Assembly (NCBI GenBank): GCA_903873395.1
Contig: CAIQOJ010000073.1
Coordinates: 1 to 64,000 of the forward strand
Origin: an uncultured Acidimicrobiaceae bacterium
GTDB lineage: Bacteria; Actinomycetota; Acidimicrobiia; Acidimicrobiales; RAAP-2
Length of the DNA: 64,000 nt
Direction: 5' to 3'
Position 1 is the first letter of the stretch; each line of letters opens with the position of its first letter. The notes below the pieces were generated by a model. It was not told where the DNA came from and made no database searches. It was given only the letters and a program-made list of their open reading frames with translations. The position numbers and the translations under genes were made by a program. Positions 36,838 to 45,104 of this stretch are shown here, piece by piece.

Positions 36838-39750
36838 ATGCCTCAGGCTGAGTTGGCATCGAGTCCCACGCCACTCGAACGTGACGGTCGCACAGCGACG
36901 GATGCCAGCGATACGTCGTCGGTCGGTTGGCTGAGGTCGCAGGCCGGTCGGGTTTCTGCCAATCGAGGGCTGACCGTCTTGATGCTGGTGCCATGGGTTG
37001 TCTTCTGTGCGCCACTCCTGTGTGGTCGGGTGTTTCTCGAAGCTGACAATTACATCCAAAACCTGCCCCTGCGTGCGTTGGCTGGACGGGAGATCGCCCA
37101 AGGTCATCCTCCGCTCTGGAACCACCTCCTCTTCAGCGGCAGCCCGCTTCTCGCCGGATTCCATGCCGCCGCGGCCTATCCCACCAGTTGGCTGTTCTCG
37201 ATCTTGCCCATCTTCTGGGCGTGGTCACTGAACCTCGCCTGCGCCTACGACATCGCCCTGTTGGGAATGTTCTTGTTTCTGCGCCGCCAGCCGATGGAAC
37301 GGACAGCGGCGATCCTTGGTGCGGCGACCTTTGCGTTCTCGGGGTACGTGGCGGGGCAGATCGTGCACATCGACCTGATCCAGGCCGCCTGTTGGATCCC
37401 ATGGATGCTTCTTGCCGTCCATCAGATCACCAGACCCACCCGGCTGCCCAATGAGCGCTCACTACGCTTTTGGTGCATCGCCTTCGGTCTGGCATTGGCG
37501 ATGGCACTGCTCTCCGGAGGGGCCGAAGCGGTCCTCGACGGCTCGCTCATGGTGGGGATGTACGCCGGAGCTCGATTGGTCGCGATGCTTCGGGATGGGT
37601 CCGTTCCTGGCCGCAACGCGTTCGGCCGGGCCGGATGGTTGGCCGTTGGCGGTGGAATCGGCATCGGCATGAGCGCCATCCAGTGGCTTCCCGGATTGGC
37701 CTTTCAAGCGAGTTCCCAGCGCTCTGTCGCCACCTACGACTTCTTCGTCAGTGGCCAGCTGCCCATCCGAGCGCTGGTGGCCCTGGTGACACCCTTCTTC
37801 CATGGCACCGGTCACCCGGGTTTTGCCTTCTATACGGGTCCCTACAACCTTCCCGAAGTAGCCAGCTACGTCGGCATCCTCCCGCTCATCGCCGCAAGCA
37901 TGATGCTGACGCGCCGTTGGCGGAGCCAGCCTGAAGCTCGCCAATGGTGGATTTGGTATGCCGTGTTCATCGTTGGCCTTCTGGCCGCTCTGGGCAACCA
38001 GACCCCGTTCGGGCGCCTCATGTTCTTGGTCCCGATCATTGACAAAGAGCGCCTCCTCAACAGGAATCTGCTTCTCGTCGACACGGCGTTGACCGTGTTG
38101 TTCGCGTGGTGGGCGCACGTGATGCTCACCAGACAGGGTCGGCGACCGGAACCAGTCCCACGCGTTGGTCGCCTTCGTGAATCCTGGACATCCGGCGATC
38201 GTTCGGGCCTCGTGGCGACGTGCCTGCCGTTGGGAATTGTGGCTCTTGCCACGGTGGGCATGTGGACCATCGGAACCCCGTTCCAAGATGCCCTGGGAGC
38301 CCGATATGCCGTTGGCGTCCGGGCCCACCTACGGGAGGCGATCATCGTCACCGTCGGGCTTGGCGTTGCTGGCGCAGCGACCTTCATCGTTCTGCGATCG
38401 AACCGGTGGTCCACACCGCAATTGCGCCGAGCCCTCGTGGCGATCGTCATCGCCGACTTGGTGGTCCTCAACGTATTCCTCCAGCCCTTGCCCACAGCAC
38501 AGGGGCCGGCTCTCGCCCACACCCACCTGGCCAACCAGTTTGCTCACCTGACGGCTGGAGGCCGGAGCATCATCTTCGACCCCGACCGCTTCTACAGCGA
38601 TGACCTCATCGCCCTTGGTCAGACCGACCTCAATCTGTACACTGGCGTGGCAAGTGGCCAGGGGTACTCCGCGCTATCCGATGGCACGTATTCGGCCGTC
38701 ACCGGCGCCCACTACCAAGAGGATCTCGATCCGAACTCGTTGGGCACCGACACGTGGGACGACCTGAACGCGCACACCCTGCTCTCCCTGCCCAGCTACT
38801 TCATGACCCCCTCGCCCGAGGTTGGTCATCCTCGCAGTGGCATCCCATTTCCTGACGCCACTCAAACGGGAACCAAGAGTTCCGAGCCGCAACCTGGTCC
38901 GACGATCATCAAGCCCGGGCGATCACACACGTGGTACTTCGGTGGCGCTCTCGGTCTGCGTTCGCTTGCCGTATCTCTCGAGTTGCTCCCCCGATCGGGC
39001 CCTAACGGCACCGCTACGGCCTTACCTGTGGCGGATCTGACTCCAGCGCGCCTTTCCCTGGTGGACCCCAAGGGTCACGGCATCGCCCTGGCGGACGAGA
39101 GCGCCACGTGGGCCGGATCAGAGAGTGTCCAGCACCTGGATGCAGACTTCGGAGCTGCTCGGATGGCCGGAGGCGTGACGCTCACCAACCAATCCAGCGC
39201 CTCGATGCGTGTCGGCATTCCCGAGGTGGTGACGGACGAAGCGGGACGTACTCATCTCGATGGCCCACTGCAGGTGAGTACAGGGCCACCTCACTGGGTG
39301 TTCACGGGAACAGTGGGGCCATTCGGAGTGTTCGAGAATGCCAGGACCAAGGGCTGGGCCTGGGCAGAGGGGTCGCATGGGGAGGCAACCCCCGCAGGAA
39401 CGACGGTTGCCGCCGGGGAAGCCGGGATCGACGGCCGCCAGGAGATCGTCGTCCACGCAACCGGCCCTATCGTGCTGCGACGATCCGAGGCTTGGGCCGA
39501 AGGGTGGCACGCCACGGCCCGCCAACGAGGGCAGGGATCGTCGATCACGCTTGCCGTCGAACGTTCCGGCTTGGTCCAAAGCGTCGCCATTCCCGAAGCG
39601 GGCACATGGGTGATTTCCTACAGGTATCTGCCGCAGTCGGTGCAAAAGGGTCTGGGAATCTCGGCATTGTCCGTCACCGGAGTGGCGATCTGGGCACTCG
39701 TCGTTCGGTGCAGATCAGTCGCTCGGGTGAGGAGACAGGCGGCCCCCTAG
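36838..39750 (+). CDS. Large YfhO-like membrane protein
   Basis: A 970-residue protein with about 12-14 membrane segments in residues 45-560 and a long extracytoplasmic C-terminal region ending in a last helix (about 938-958). EADNYIQNLPLRALAGREI, GHPPLWNHLLFSGSPLL and FSGYVAGQIVHIDLIQAA are typical of the YfhO family, GT-C-like proteins linked to glycosylation of lipoteichoic acid in Bacillus. The reaction here is unknown. It is monocistronic with its own promoter, divergent from ispH. Confidence 0.82.
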   Translation: MPQAELASSPTPLERDGRTATDASDTSSVGWLRSQAGRVSANRGLTVLMLVPWVVFCAPLLCGRVFLEADNYIQNLPLRALAGREIAQGHPPLWNHLLFSGSPLLAGFHAAAAYPTSWLFSILPIFWAWSLNLACAYDIALLGMFLFLRRQPMERTAAILGAATFAFSGYVAGQIVHIDLIQAACWIPWMLLAVHQITRPTRLPNERSLRFWCIAFGLALAMALLSGGAEAVLDGSLMVGMYAGARLVAMLRDGSVPGRNAFGRAGWLAVGGGIGIGMSAIQWLPGLAFQASSQRSVATYDFFVSGQLPIRALVALVTPFFHGTGHPGFAFYTGPYNLPEVASYVGILPLIAASMMLTRRWRSQPEARQWWIWYAVFIVGLLAALGNQTPFGRLMFLVPIIDKERLLNRNLLLVDTALTVLFAWWAHVMLTRQGRRPEPVPRVGRLRESWTSGDRSGLVATCLPLGIVALATVGMWTIGTPFQDALGARYAVGVRAHLREAIIVTVGLGVAGAATFIVLRSNRWSTPQLRRALVAIVIADLVVLNVFLQPLPTAQGPALAHTHLANQFAHLTAGGRSIIFDPDRFYSDDLIALGQTDLNLYTGVASGQGYSALSDGTYSAVTGAHYQEDLDPNSLGTDTWDDLNAHTLLSLPSYFMTPSPEVGHPRSGIPFPDATQTGTKSSEPQPGPTIIKPGRSHTWYFGGALGLRSLAVSLELLPRSGPNGTATALPVADLTPARLSLVDPKGHGIALADESATWAGSESVQHLDADFGAARMAGGVTLTNQSSASMRVGIPEVVTDEAGRTHLDGPLQVSTGPPHWVFTGTVGPFGVFENARTKGWAWAEGSHGEATPAGTTVAAGEAGIDGRQEIVVHATGPIVLRRSEAWAEGWHATARQRGQGSSITLAVERSGLVQSVAIPEAGTWVISYRYLPQSVQKGLGISALSVTGVAIWALVVRCRSVARVRRQAAP

Positions 39751-39827
39751 CCACAGGCGGCCGGCCCGTTCCCTTCGCCCCAGACCGGTGATTCGGTCGG
39801 CGGAGCCGACGCTTCGGACCTAGGCAG

Positions 39828-39833
39828 TAGCCT
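39828..39833 (+). promoter_or_regulatory. Candidate -10 box, leaderless DUF512 gene
   Basis: TAGCCT followed by 7 nt and the ATG at 39841. Confidence 0.5.
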
Positions 39834-39840
39834 GAGGCTC

Positions 39841-41304
39841 ATGTCGGCACCGCGTGTGACCGCACCGCCCAAGGTGGTTGCGGTCACCGAGTCGTCCCCG
39901 GCCGCCCATGTCGGGCTGTTGCCCGGTGACGAACTCCTCTCACTCAATGGACGTTCCCCACGGGACGTCATCGAATACAGCCTGCTCGTGGACGAGCCGG
40001 TGCTGGACCTCGTCGTGCGCCGGCGGGGTAGTGGGACAGACCTCGAGATGCGCGTGGAGAAGGAAGCAGGTGCTCCACTAGGCGTCGAAGTGTCATCTGC
40101 CGTGTTCGATCGAGTCCGCACCTGTGACAATCACTGCGAGTTCTGCTTCATCCACCAACTTCCGCCCGGCATGCGGCGGAGTTTGTCGATGAAGGATGAT
40201 GACTATCGGCTCTCATTCCTCTATGGGAATTTCACCACGCTGACGCGCTTCACCGAGATGGACCTCGAACGGGTCATCACCGAGCGACTCAGCCCCCTCT
40301 TCGTCTCCATCCACGCCACCGATCCCGCCATCCGCGCTGATCTGCTGCGCAACAAGCGGGGAGCGACGAGCCTGCGATGGCTGACGGCGATCCTCGATGC
40401 TGGCATCGAGGTGCACGGACAGGTGGTGGTCTGCCCTGGCCGTAACGACGGCGCAGTACTCGAAGACACCTTGGCCGGCGTACTGGACCGCTACGCCGAT
40501 CTGGCCACTGTCGCCTGTGTGCCCCTTGGGGTCAGCCGCTACTCCACCGAAGGAGGTATGCGGCCGCACACCGTCGACGAGGCTGCTGCTGTCTGCGACA
40601 TCGTCGAGCGTTGGCAGTCGACGTTCATGGAGGCTGTAGGCCGGCGCATGGTGTGGGCGGCTGACGAGTACTACCTGATGGCCGACCGGCCATTCCCAGC
40701 GGCGGCAACCTATGAGGGATTTCCTCAGCACGAAAACGGCATCGGCATGGCCAGGGCCTTCGAGGCCGCGTTCGGAGGCGACGAGCGTGCTGCTCTAGGC
40801 ACACGTCCTGGGTTCTTCCAGGCCGTCGACGGAGCACCAGCGGCTGGGTATCGGGCACCACGGGCCCCTGGATTGACCCAAACTGATGGATCGACGCCGG
40901 CCGAAGGTGCGTCAGCTCAGGACGACTCCCGCCAGCGGACCACTGCCATCCTCACCGGTGAGTACGGTGCCAGGGTGCTGGCACCCATCATCGACGATCT
41001 CGGTCGAACTGATATTCGCATCGTTCCCGTAGAGAATCGGTGGTTCGGCGGAAACATCGGGGTGGCAGGACTGCTCACAGGACACGACCTGCAGCGCACG
41101 TTGGCCGACCAGCCCGAAGGGGACCGCTACCTTTTGCCGGACGCCTGCCTTTCCGAAGGGCGGTTCCTCGACGACCTCACTCCAGCCGATCTGCCCCGAC
41201 CCGTAGAGGTCGTGGCCACTGATGGCGCCTCGTTGCGCCGTGCCCTGGTTGCCACGTGGCGATCGCCGGATTCCGTACCTGTGACGCTGGGAGCAGCCCG
41301 ATGA
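39841..41304 (+). CDS. PDZ - radical SAM - DUF512 protein
   Basis: A 487-residue protein. Residues 10-75 form a PDZ-like domain (SSPAAHVGLLPGDELLSLNG). A radical-SAM-type motif Cys95-x3-Cys99-x2-Cys102 (CDNHCEFCFIHQ) follows, and the C-terminal half is DUF512. Homologues are widespread in Firmicutes, cyanobacteria and actinobacteria, often beside der, but the reaction is unknown. About 45 Ala/Pro/Thr-rich residues (around 335-380) interrupt the DUF512 part. Its stop overlaps der by ATGA, so the two are translationally coupled. Confidence 0.9.
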   Translation: MSAPRVTAPPKVVAVTESSPAAHVGLLPGDELLSLNGRSPRDVIEYSLLVDEPVLDLVVRRRGSGTDLEMRVEKEAGAPLGVEVSSAVFDRVRTCDNHCEFCFIHQLPPGMRRSLSMKDDDYRLSFLYGNFTTLTRFTEMDLERVITERLSPLFVSIHATDPAIRADLLRNKRGATSLRWLTAILDAGIEVHGQVVVCPGRNDGAVLEDTLAGVLDRYADLATVACVPLGVSRYSTEGGMRPHTVDEAAAVCDIVERWQSTFMEAVGRRMVWAADEYYLMADRPFPAAATYEGFPQHENGIGMARAFEAAFGGDERAALGTRPGFFQAVDGAPAAGYRAPRAPGLTQTDGSTPAEGASAQDDSRQRTTAILTGEYGARVLAPIIDDLGRTDIRIVPVENRWFGGNIGVAGLLTGHDLQRTLADQPEGDRYLLPDACLSEGRFLDDLTPADLPRPVEVVATDGASLRRALVATWRSPDSVPVTLGAAR

Positions 41305-42701
41305 GCCCGAAACCCCAACCCATCGAGCGGAGCCAGCCTCTCGTCGTGGTCGCTGGTCGCCCCAATGTCGGCAAGTCGACGTTGGTGAACAGGATTGTCG
41401 GCCGTCGGGCGGCAGTGGTGGAAGAGCGTCCTGGCGTGACCCGTGATCGAAAAGAGCTCGACGCCGAATGGTGTGGGCGAGCGTTCACCATCGTCGACAC
41501 CGGCGGTTGGCTGGACTCCGATGACCCCTTGGACGCCAAGGTCAGTGCTCAGTCCGAGCGGGCGATGTCCGAAGCGGACCTCATCTTGCTCGTGGTGGAC
41601 GTGACCGTCGGTCTGACCGAAGAAGATGTGGCCGTGGCACGCTTGGTGCGTCGGTCGGGTACTCCCGTGCGTGTCGTGGTCAACAAGGTCGACTCGTCCC
41701 AGCGTGAAGCCGACGCATGGGATGCGCTGTCGCTCGGCTTGGGAGAGCCCTGGTCGATCAGCGCCCTCCATGGGCGGGGGACCGGTGATCTGCTCGACGA
41801 TGTCGTGGCGTCCTTCCCTTCGGGTGAAGTTCCCGAGGAGGAACAGTCAGGGTCGAGAGATGACGACGGCCCGGTCGATCTGGTGGCATCGTCGACGGAG
41901 ACGGGCAACGGTGTGCCTCGTGTGGCTCTCGTGGGTCGACCCAATGTCGGAAAGTCCACGCTGTTCAATCGCCTGGTCGGTGACACCCGGTCGGTCACGC
42001 ACGACGCCCCTGGAACCACCCGCGACTCGGTCGACACCGTGGTCGAGACTCCCGAGGGCACCGTCTGCTTCATCGATACCGCAGGCATGCGCCGCAAGTC
42101 CCGCACCGAACGAGGCACCGAATACTTCTCGGTGTTGCGCGCTCTGGACTCGCTCGATCGGGCCGACATCGTCCTACTGGTCATCGACGCCACCTCGGGG
42201 ATCACCCACCAAGATCAACGGCTCGCCGAACGCATCGGAGCAGCTGGCTGTCCCGTGGTCGTGGTCTTGAACAAGTGGGAACTCATCGACACCGAGGAAC
42301 GACCCGCACTCCTAGCCGACGTCGGCGACCGTCTCGCTTTCTTGGGGGCTGCTCCTGTCCTCAAGATCAGCGCGCTGTCGGGACTTGGGGTCCATCACAT
42401 CCTGCCTGCGGTAGCTGCGGCAGAAGAGGCGTATCACTCCAGGATTCCGACCGGCGAGCTCAACCGAGCCCTGACGTCGATCCAAGCTGCCCACCCACCC
42501 GTGGGGGCCAGGATTCAGTACGCCGTGCAGGGGGCGACGGATCCTCCGACGTTTACGCTCTTCACCAACGGCAAACTGCAGCAGACCTATCTGCGCTACG
42601 TCGAGCGGGGACTTCGGGAACGCTTCGAGCTCGGACCGACGCCAATCAAGATCCGGGTGCGCACCAAGGGTGCGCACGGCAGCGGCGGCAAGCGTCGATG
42701 A
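41301..42701 (+). CDS. der: GTPase Der (EngA)
   Basis: A 466-residue ribosome-assembly GTPase with two G domains, each opening with GRPNVGKS, and a C-terminal KH-like domain (residues about 375-460). DTGGW and DTAGM are the two G3 motifs; NKVD and NKWE are the G4 motifs. The ATG at 41301 overlaps the DUF512 stop; a longer frame from 41256 was rejected. An acidic linker of about 35 residues joins the two G domains. Confidence 0.96.
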   Translation: MSPKPQPIERSQPLVVVAGRPNVGKSTLVNRIVGRRAAVVEERPGVTRDRKELDAEWCGRAFTIVDTGGWLDSDDPLDAKVSAQSERAMSEADLILLVVDVTVGLTEEDVAVARLVRRSGTPVRVVVNKVDSSQREADAWDALSLGLGEPWSISALHGRGTGDLLDDVVASFPSGEVPEEEQSGSRDDDGPVDLVASSTETGNGVPRVALVGRPNVGKSTLFNRLVGDTRSVTHDAPGTTRDSVDTVVETPEGTVCFIDTAGMRRKSRTERGTEYFSVLRALDSLDRADIVLLVIDATSGITHQDQRLAERIGAAGCPVVVVLNKWELIDTEERPALLADVGDRLAFLGAAPVLKISALSGLGVHHILPAVAAAEEAYHSRIPTGELNRALTSIQAAHPPVGARIQYAVQGATDPPTFTLFTNGKLQQTYLRYVERGLRERFELGPTPIKIRVRTKGAHGSGGKRR

Positions 42702-42737
42702 CCGCCGAGCCGCCGGTCACGGGCGGCTGGGGGCAGC

Positions 42738-42944
42738 GTGCCCTGGTGTGAGCCGTGCGACCGGGAACTCGATGCCGATGAAGTGACCACCGACGGCATG
42801 TGTCCGGTGTGCGGGACAGAGGCTCTCGAGCACCGGCCGTCACCGTGGTGGTTCAAGTTCTTGGCCGTGGCCACGGTGATCTACCTGATCTATCGGGCAT
42901 ACCAAGGCGTTACCTGGGTGGTGCACCACTTCCAGCACCACTGA
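42738..42944 (+). CDS. Small zinc-ribbon membrane protein
   Basis: A 68-residue protein. A zinc ribbon is formed by Cys4, Cys7, Cys22 and Cys25 (WCEPCDRE and MCPVCGT), followed by one membrane helix (about 37-58) and a His-rich tail VVHHFQHH. Similar small proteins occur behind der in actinobacteria; no function is known. It begins at a GTG 36 nt after der and probably shares its transcript. Confidence 0.7.
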   Translation: MPWCEPCDRELDADEVTTDGMCPVCGTEALEHRPSPWWFKFLAVATVIYLIYRAYQGVTWVVHHFQHH

Positions 42945-43230
42945 ACCGTCCGACCCACCCTCCTGGCGCGTCCTGGGCGGGACACGGCGTCTGGGTGGAT
43001 CGAGTGTCCGTGAGTTGGGCCACCTGACCAATCGTCGGGGCCCGCTCAGCCCGAAATCGCCACTCGATCCAGCGCCACCACGTGAACGGTGCGCCAACAT
43101 CGGGGGTTTGATGATTCAGTGACACCTGGAGGACGAGTAGTGTCTGTGCTGGTCGAAGCCGTCCGTCTCGTTCGTGAGAAGGAAGGAAACCTCGATCAGA
43201 TGGCGCACGATTGATACATGTGCTCCTGAA

Positions 43231-43305
43231 CGGGCTGTGGCGCAGCTTGGTTAGCGCGCTTGACTGGGGGTCAAGAGGTCCCGGGTTCGAATCCCGGCAG
43301 CCCGA
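43231..43305 (+). tRNA. tRNA-Pro (anticodon GGG)
   Basis: A complete 75-nt cloverleaf: acceptor CGGGCTG/CAGCCCG, D-stem GCGC/GCGC, anticodon stem CTTGA/TCAAG with loop CTGGGGG giving anticodon GGG, T-stem CCGGG/CCCGG with TTCGAAT loop, discriminator A. CCA is not encoded. A strong terminator follows 5 nt later. Confidence 0.95.
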
Positions 43306-43310
43306 CGAGA

Positions 43311-43345
43311 GAAGGTCCAGGTCATAGACCTGGACCTTCTTCTTT
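43311..43345 (+). terminator. Rho-independent terminator of tRNA-Pro
   Basis: A perfect 13-bp stem (GAAGGTCCAGGTC with its complement at 43327-43339), a 3-nt ATA loop, then a pyrimidine-rich TTCTTTG. It starts 5 nt after the tRNA. Confidence 0.88.
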
Positions 43346-43384
43346 GCCCAGGCTTGACCCGGCCAAAAGTCAACGAAGCGTCAA

Positions 43385-43561
43385 CTATCCGCCGAGCAAT
43401 GCCTCCGACATAGCTGCGCCAGCCTCGGCGGCCATGCCCGACATGACGTGGAACTCGACCGCATCGGCCGTCGCAACCTCGGACGGGACGCAGGACGTGG
43501 TCTCCGCCGTCTTGATCATCGCCTCGAGGCCGTTCCTGTTTGATTCACGGAGCCCAATCAC
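43385..43561 (-). CDS. Short uncharacterised ORF, possible gene remnant
   Basis: Fifty-eight codons from GTG to TAG, rich in Ala/Met/Glu and ending EALLGG. Third-position GC is gene-like, and the frame stays open about 45 nt upstream of the GTG (reading DSAGLATAAETWSL) until a TGA, which may mark a decayed longer gene. I do not recognise a family. It lies between tRNA-Pro and the displaced tRNA 3' half. Confidence 0.3.
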   Translation of the reverse strand: MIGLRESNRNGLEAMIKTAETTSCVPSEVATADAVEFHVMSGMAAEAGAAMSEALLGG

Positions 43562-43730
43562 GAGTGACCAGGTCTCCGCAGCAGTAGCCAGCCCCGCGCT
43601 ATCCCCACGTCAGCGTGGTGAATCGTGGTCAGCGGCGGTAACTGGAGGGAATCATGGGAATGGGGATCTACCACCTGATCAGGGAGTTCGTCTGATTCCG
43701 CTGGTCGGGCCTTCAAGGCCGAACATGCTC

Positions 43731-43799
43731 TGAGCCGACTGGGCGTCATGAGGTCCCGGATTCGAGGTCCCGGATTCGCATTCCGGCAGCCCGACCAGA
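43731..43799 (+). repeat. Degenerate copy of the tRNA-Pro 3' half (att-like) with a 14-bp tandem duplication
   Basis: From the anticodon arm (GACTGGGCGTCATGAGGTC) to CAGCCCGAC plus AGAG, this segment matches tRNA-Pro 43260-43310 with a few changes. A 14-bp unit GAGGTCCCGGATTC is duplicated (43750-43763 and 43764-43777). The 5' half of the tRNA is absent. This is what an attachment-site copy left by tRNA-targeted integration looks like, although a decayed duplicate tRNA is possible. Confidence 0.6.
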
Positions 43800-44114
43800 G
43801 CTCGTCACAGTGGTGGTGGCAGGTGGGCCGGAGCCGGACCGGGGGAGTTGGTCCGTCTCCGGCCACCTGGCCGATCGGCGGCGGACCGAGCCCGGCGCCA
43901 GTTGCCCCTCGCGTGCCTGCCGCACACCCCGAGTTCGAACTCTGAAACTGCAGAGCCCGTTGGCGCCGGCACTCGGTGCCCTTGCTGTTCCCCTCGGTGC
44001 TCCAATGTCTAACGACACTGAGTTCAACAGATCGTCACGGACTGGCAATTGTTGGGGAAACTATGTGTGACAGTTCCGACCAACGGTGGTTCGTTCTGCC
44101 TGGCCGAGGGGCTC

Positions 44115-44585
44115 TCAACGGGCTGGTCCACCGGTCGGGTAATCGCTCGCTCGCATGCCCCAACGCCCACCGTCCCACCAACGAAGACCATCGACGGAGC
44201 CGGTGGGATACCAACCAGGAGGCACGCTGCCTTCTCGTGGCCGGTTGTCGTTCGTCGGGTAGTGGTTGGTTGAACCGTCGGATTGCCCGGAGTTCTCCGC
44301 ATGCGCATACGAACGACCGGGGTGATCCAAGGTGGTCGGCTTGGGACGCAAGGCCTTGACCAACAGAACCACCCAGATGACGATCGTCCAACCAAGAAGG
44401 AAGTTCATGAGGGCGCCCTTACCCAGGTGGGATTTCCTGCGGACCGTGGCGATGATCGTGGGCGCCATGTAGCAAAGCAGGAAGGCCGTCCAATGAAGGC
44501 TGCTCCAACCATGCAGTTGACCGCTCTGCTCGAGGGCAGTGGTGGCCAGGCGAGTCGACACCGTTGATGAGATCTGACTGATCAT
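44115..44585 (-). CDS. Superinfection immunity protein-like membrane domain with C-terminal DUF2510
   Basis: The N-terminal half has two hydrophobic segments (HWTAFLLCYMAPTIIATV and NFLLGWTIVIWVVLLVKAL) in the pattern of phage-T4-Imm-like superinfection immunity proteins. The C-terminus has PPGWYPTGSVDGLRWWDGG, the DUF2510 signature common in actinobacterial membrane proteins. Start is uncertain: the ATG at 44585 lies 7 nt after a TACCGT box, and a GTG at 44615 would add 10 residues. It may act against foreign DNA entry or be a generic membrane protein; the assignment is by motif. Confidence 0.65.
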   Translation of the reverse strand: MISQISSTVSTRLATTALEQSGQLHGWSSLHWTAFLLCYMAPTIIATVRRKSHLGKGALMNFLLGWTIVIWVVLLVKALRPKPTTLDHPGRSYAHAENSGQSDGSTNHYPTNDNRPREGSVPPGWYPTGSVDGLRWWDGGRWGMRASDYPTGGPAR

Positions 44586-44699
44586 CATCTCTACGGTAGG
44601 CATGGGATCAACCACGTTTGCAATTCAACATTGCATATCCGAGCGGCAGTTGCACGGAGAGTGACGCTGATCCAGGTGGGACATCCAACGTGGTCGGTC

Positions 44700-44705
44700 T
44701 ACAGT
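44700..44705 (+). promoter_or_regulatory. Candidate -10 box upstream of the His-rich mini-protein
   Basis: TACAGT sits 12 nt before an ATG (44718) opening a 10-codon frame that ends at 44750, immediately before the ATG at 44752. Confidence 0.35.
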
Positions 44706-44751
44706 CCTTTCATCGTCATGCGAAGAGAACCGATGGGAAGCGAGGGCTGAC

Positions 44752-44925
44752 ATGTTGGTGATCTGGATTCTGCTGGCCATCGTGCTTGTGGTGATGGTGG
44801 CCGGAGGTTTCGTTCGCAGAAGTCGAGATGCTCGTAGCCGTGAGGAGGCAGAGCACAGCCAGCATCACGGTGGTTCGCACCACGGCAAGAACGCGAAGAA
44901 CCATCGGGGACGCGGGAGCCACTAG
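44752..44925 (+). CDS. Membrane-anchored His-rich mini-protein
   Basis: A 57-residue protein. Residues 2-20 are one membrane helix (LVIWILLAIVLVVMVAGGF), then Arg/Glu-rich sequence and a tail with HSQHHGGSHHGKNAKNH. The His cluster may bind a metal. GAGGG lies upstream of the ATG. No family is recognised. The hydrophobic helix plus good start context argue it is real. Confidence 0.55.
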   Translation: MLVIWILLAIVLVVMVAGGFVRRSRDARSREEAEHSQHHGGSHHGKNAKNHRGRGSH

Positions 44926-45104
44926 CACGTGGTGCAGATGGATCAGTGCGCTGATCTCTCGGGCTTACTCGAAGCACGATGTGCCCTCATACCGCAATGA
45001 CCTGGCAAAACTGGCTTCAATGCACAGTTGAGGTGGGACGAGGATTACGCAGTCACTGAACTGGGCACTCATGATCTGCCAGCTCCTCAACGGCGGAGCC
45101 GAGA

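Larger units (their letters stand above)
43306..44114. other. Gene-poor stretch between tRNA-Pro and the immunity gene
   Basis: Apart from the tRNA terminator, one short possible ORF and a displaced copy of the tRNA-Pro 3' half, I see no convincing gene here. Frames on both strands are short, Arg/Pro-rich and lack start signals. The stretch looks like decayed accessory DNA. Confidence 0.5.

Noticed and set aside
35325-36851. 508-residue plus-strand frame
   Set aside because: Antisense to the HD-protein and ispH genes, with no motif.
43260-43733. 157-residue plus-strand frame beginning inside tRNA-Pro
   Set aside because: It starts within the tRNA, reads through the terminator and shows no family features.
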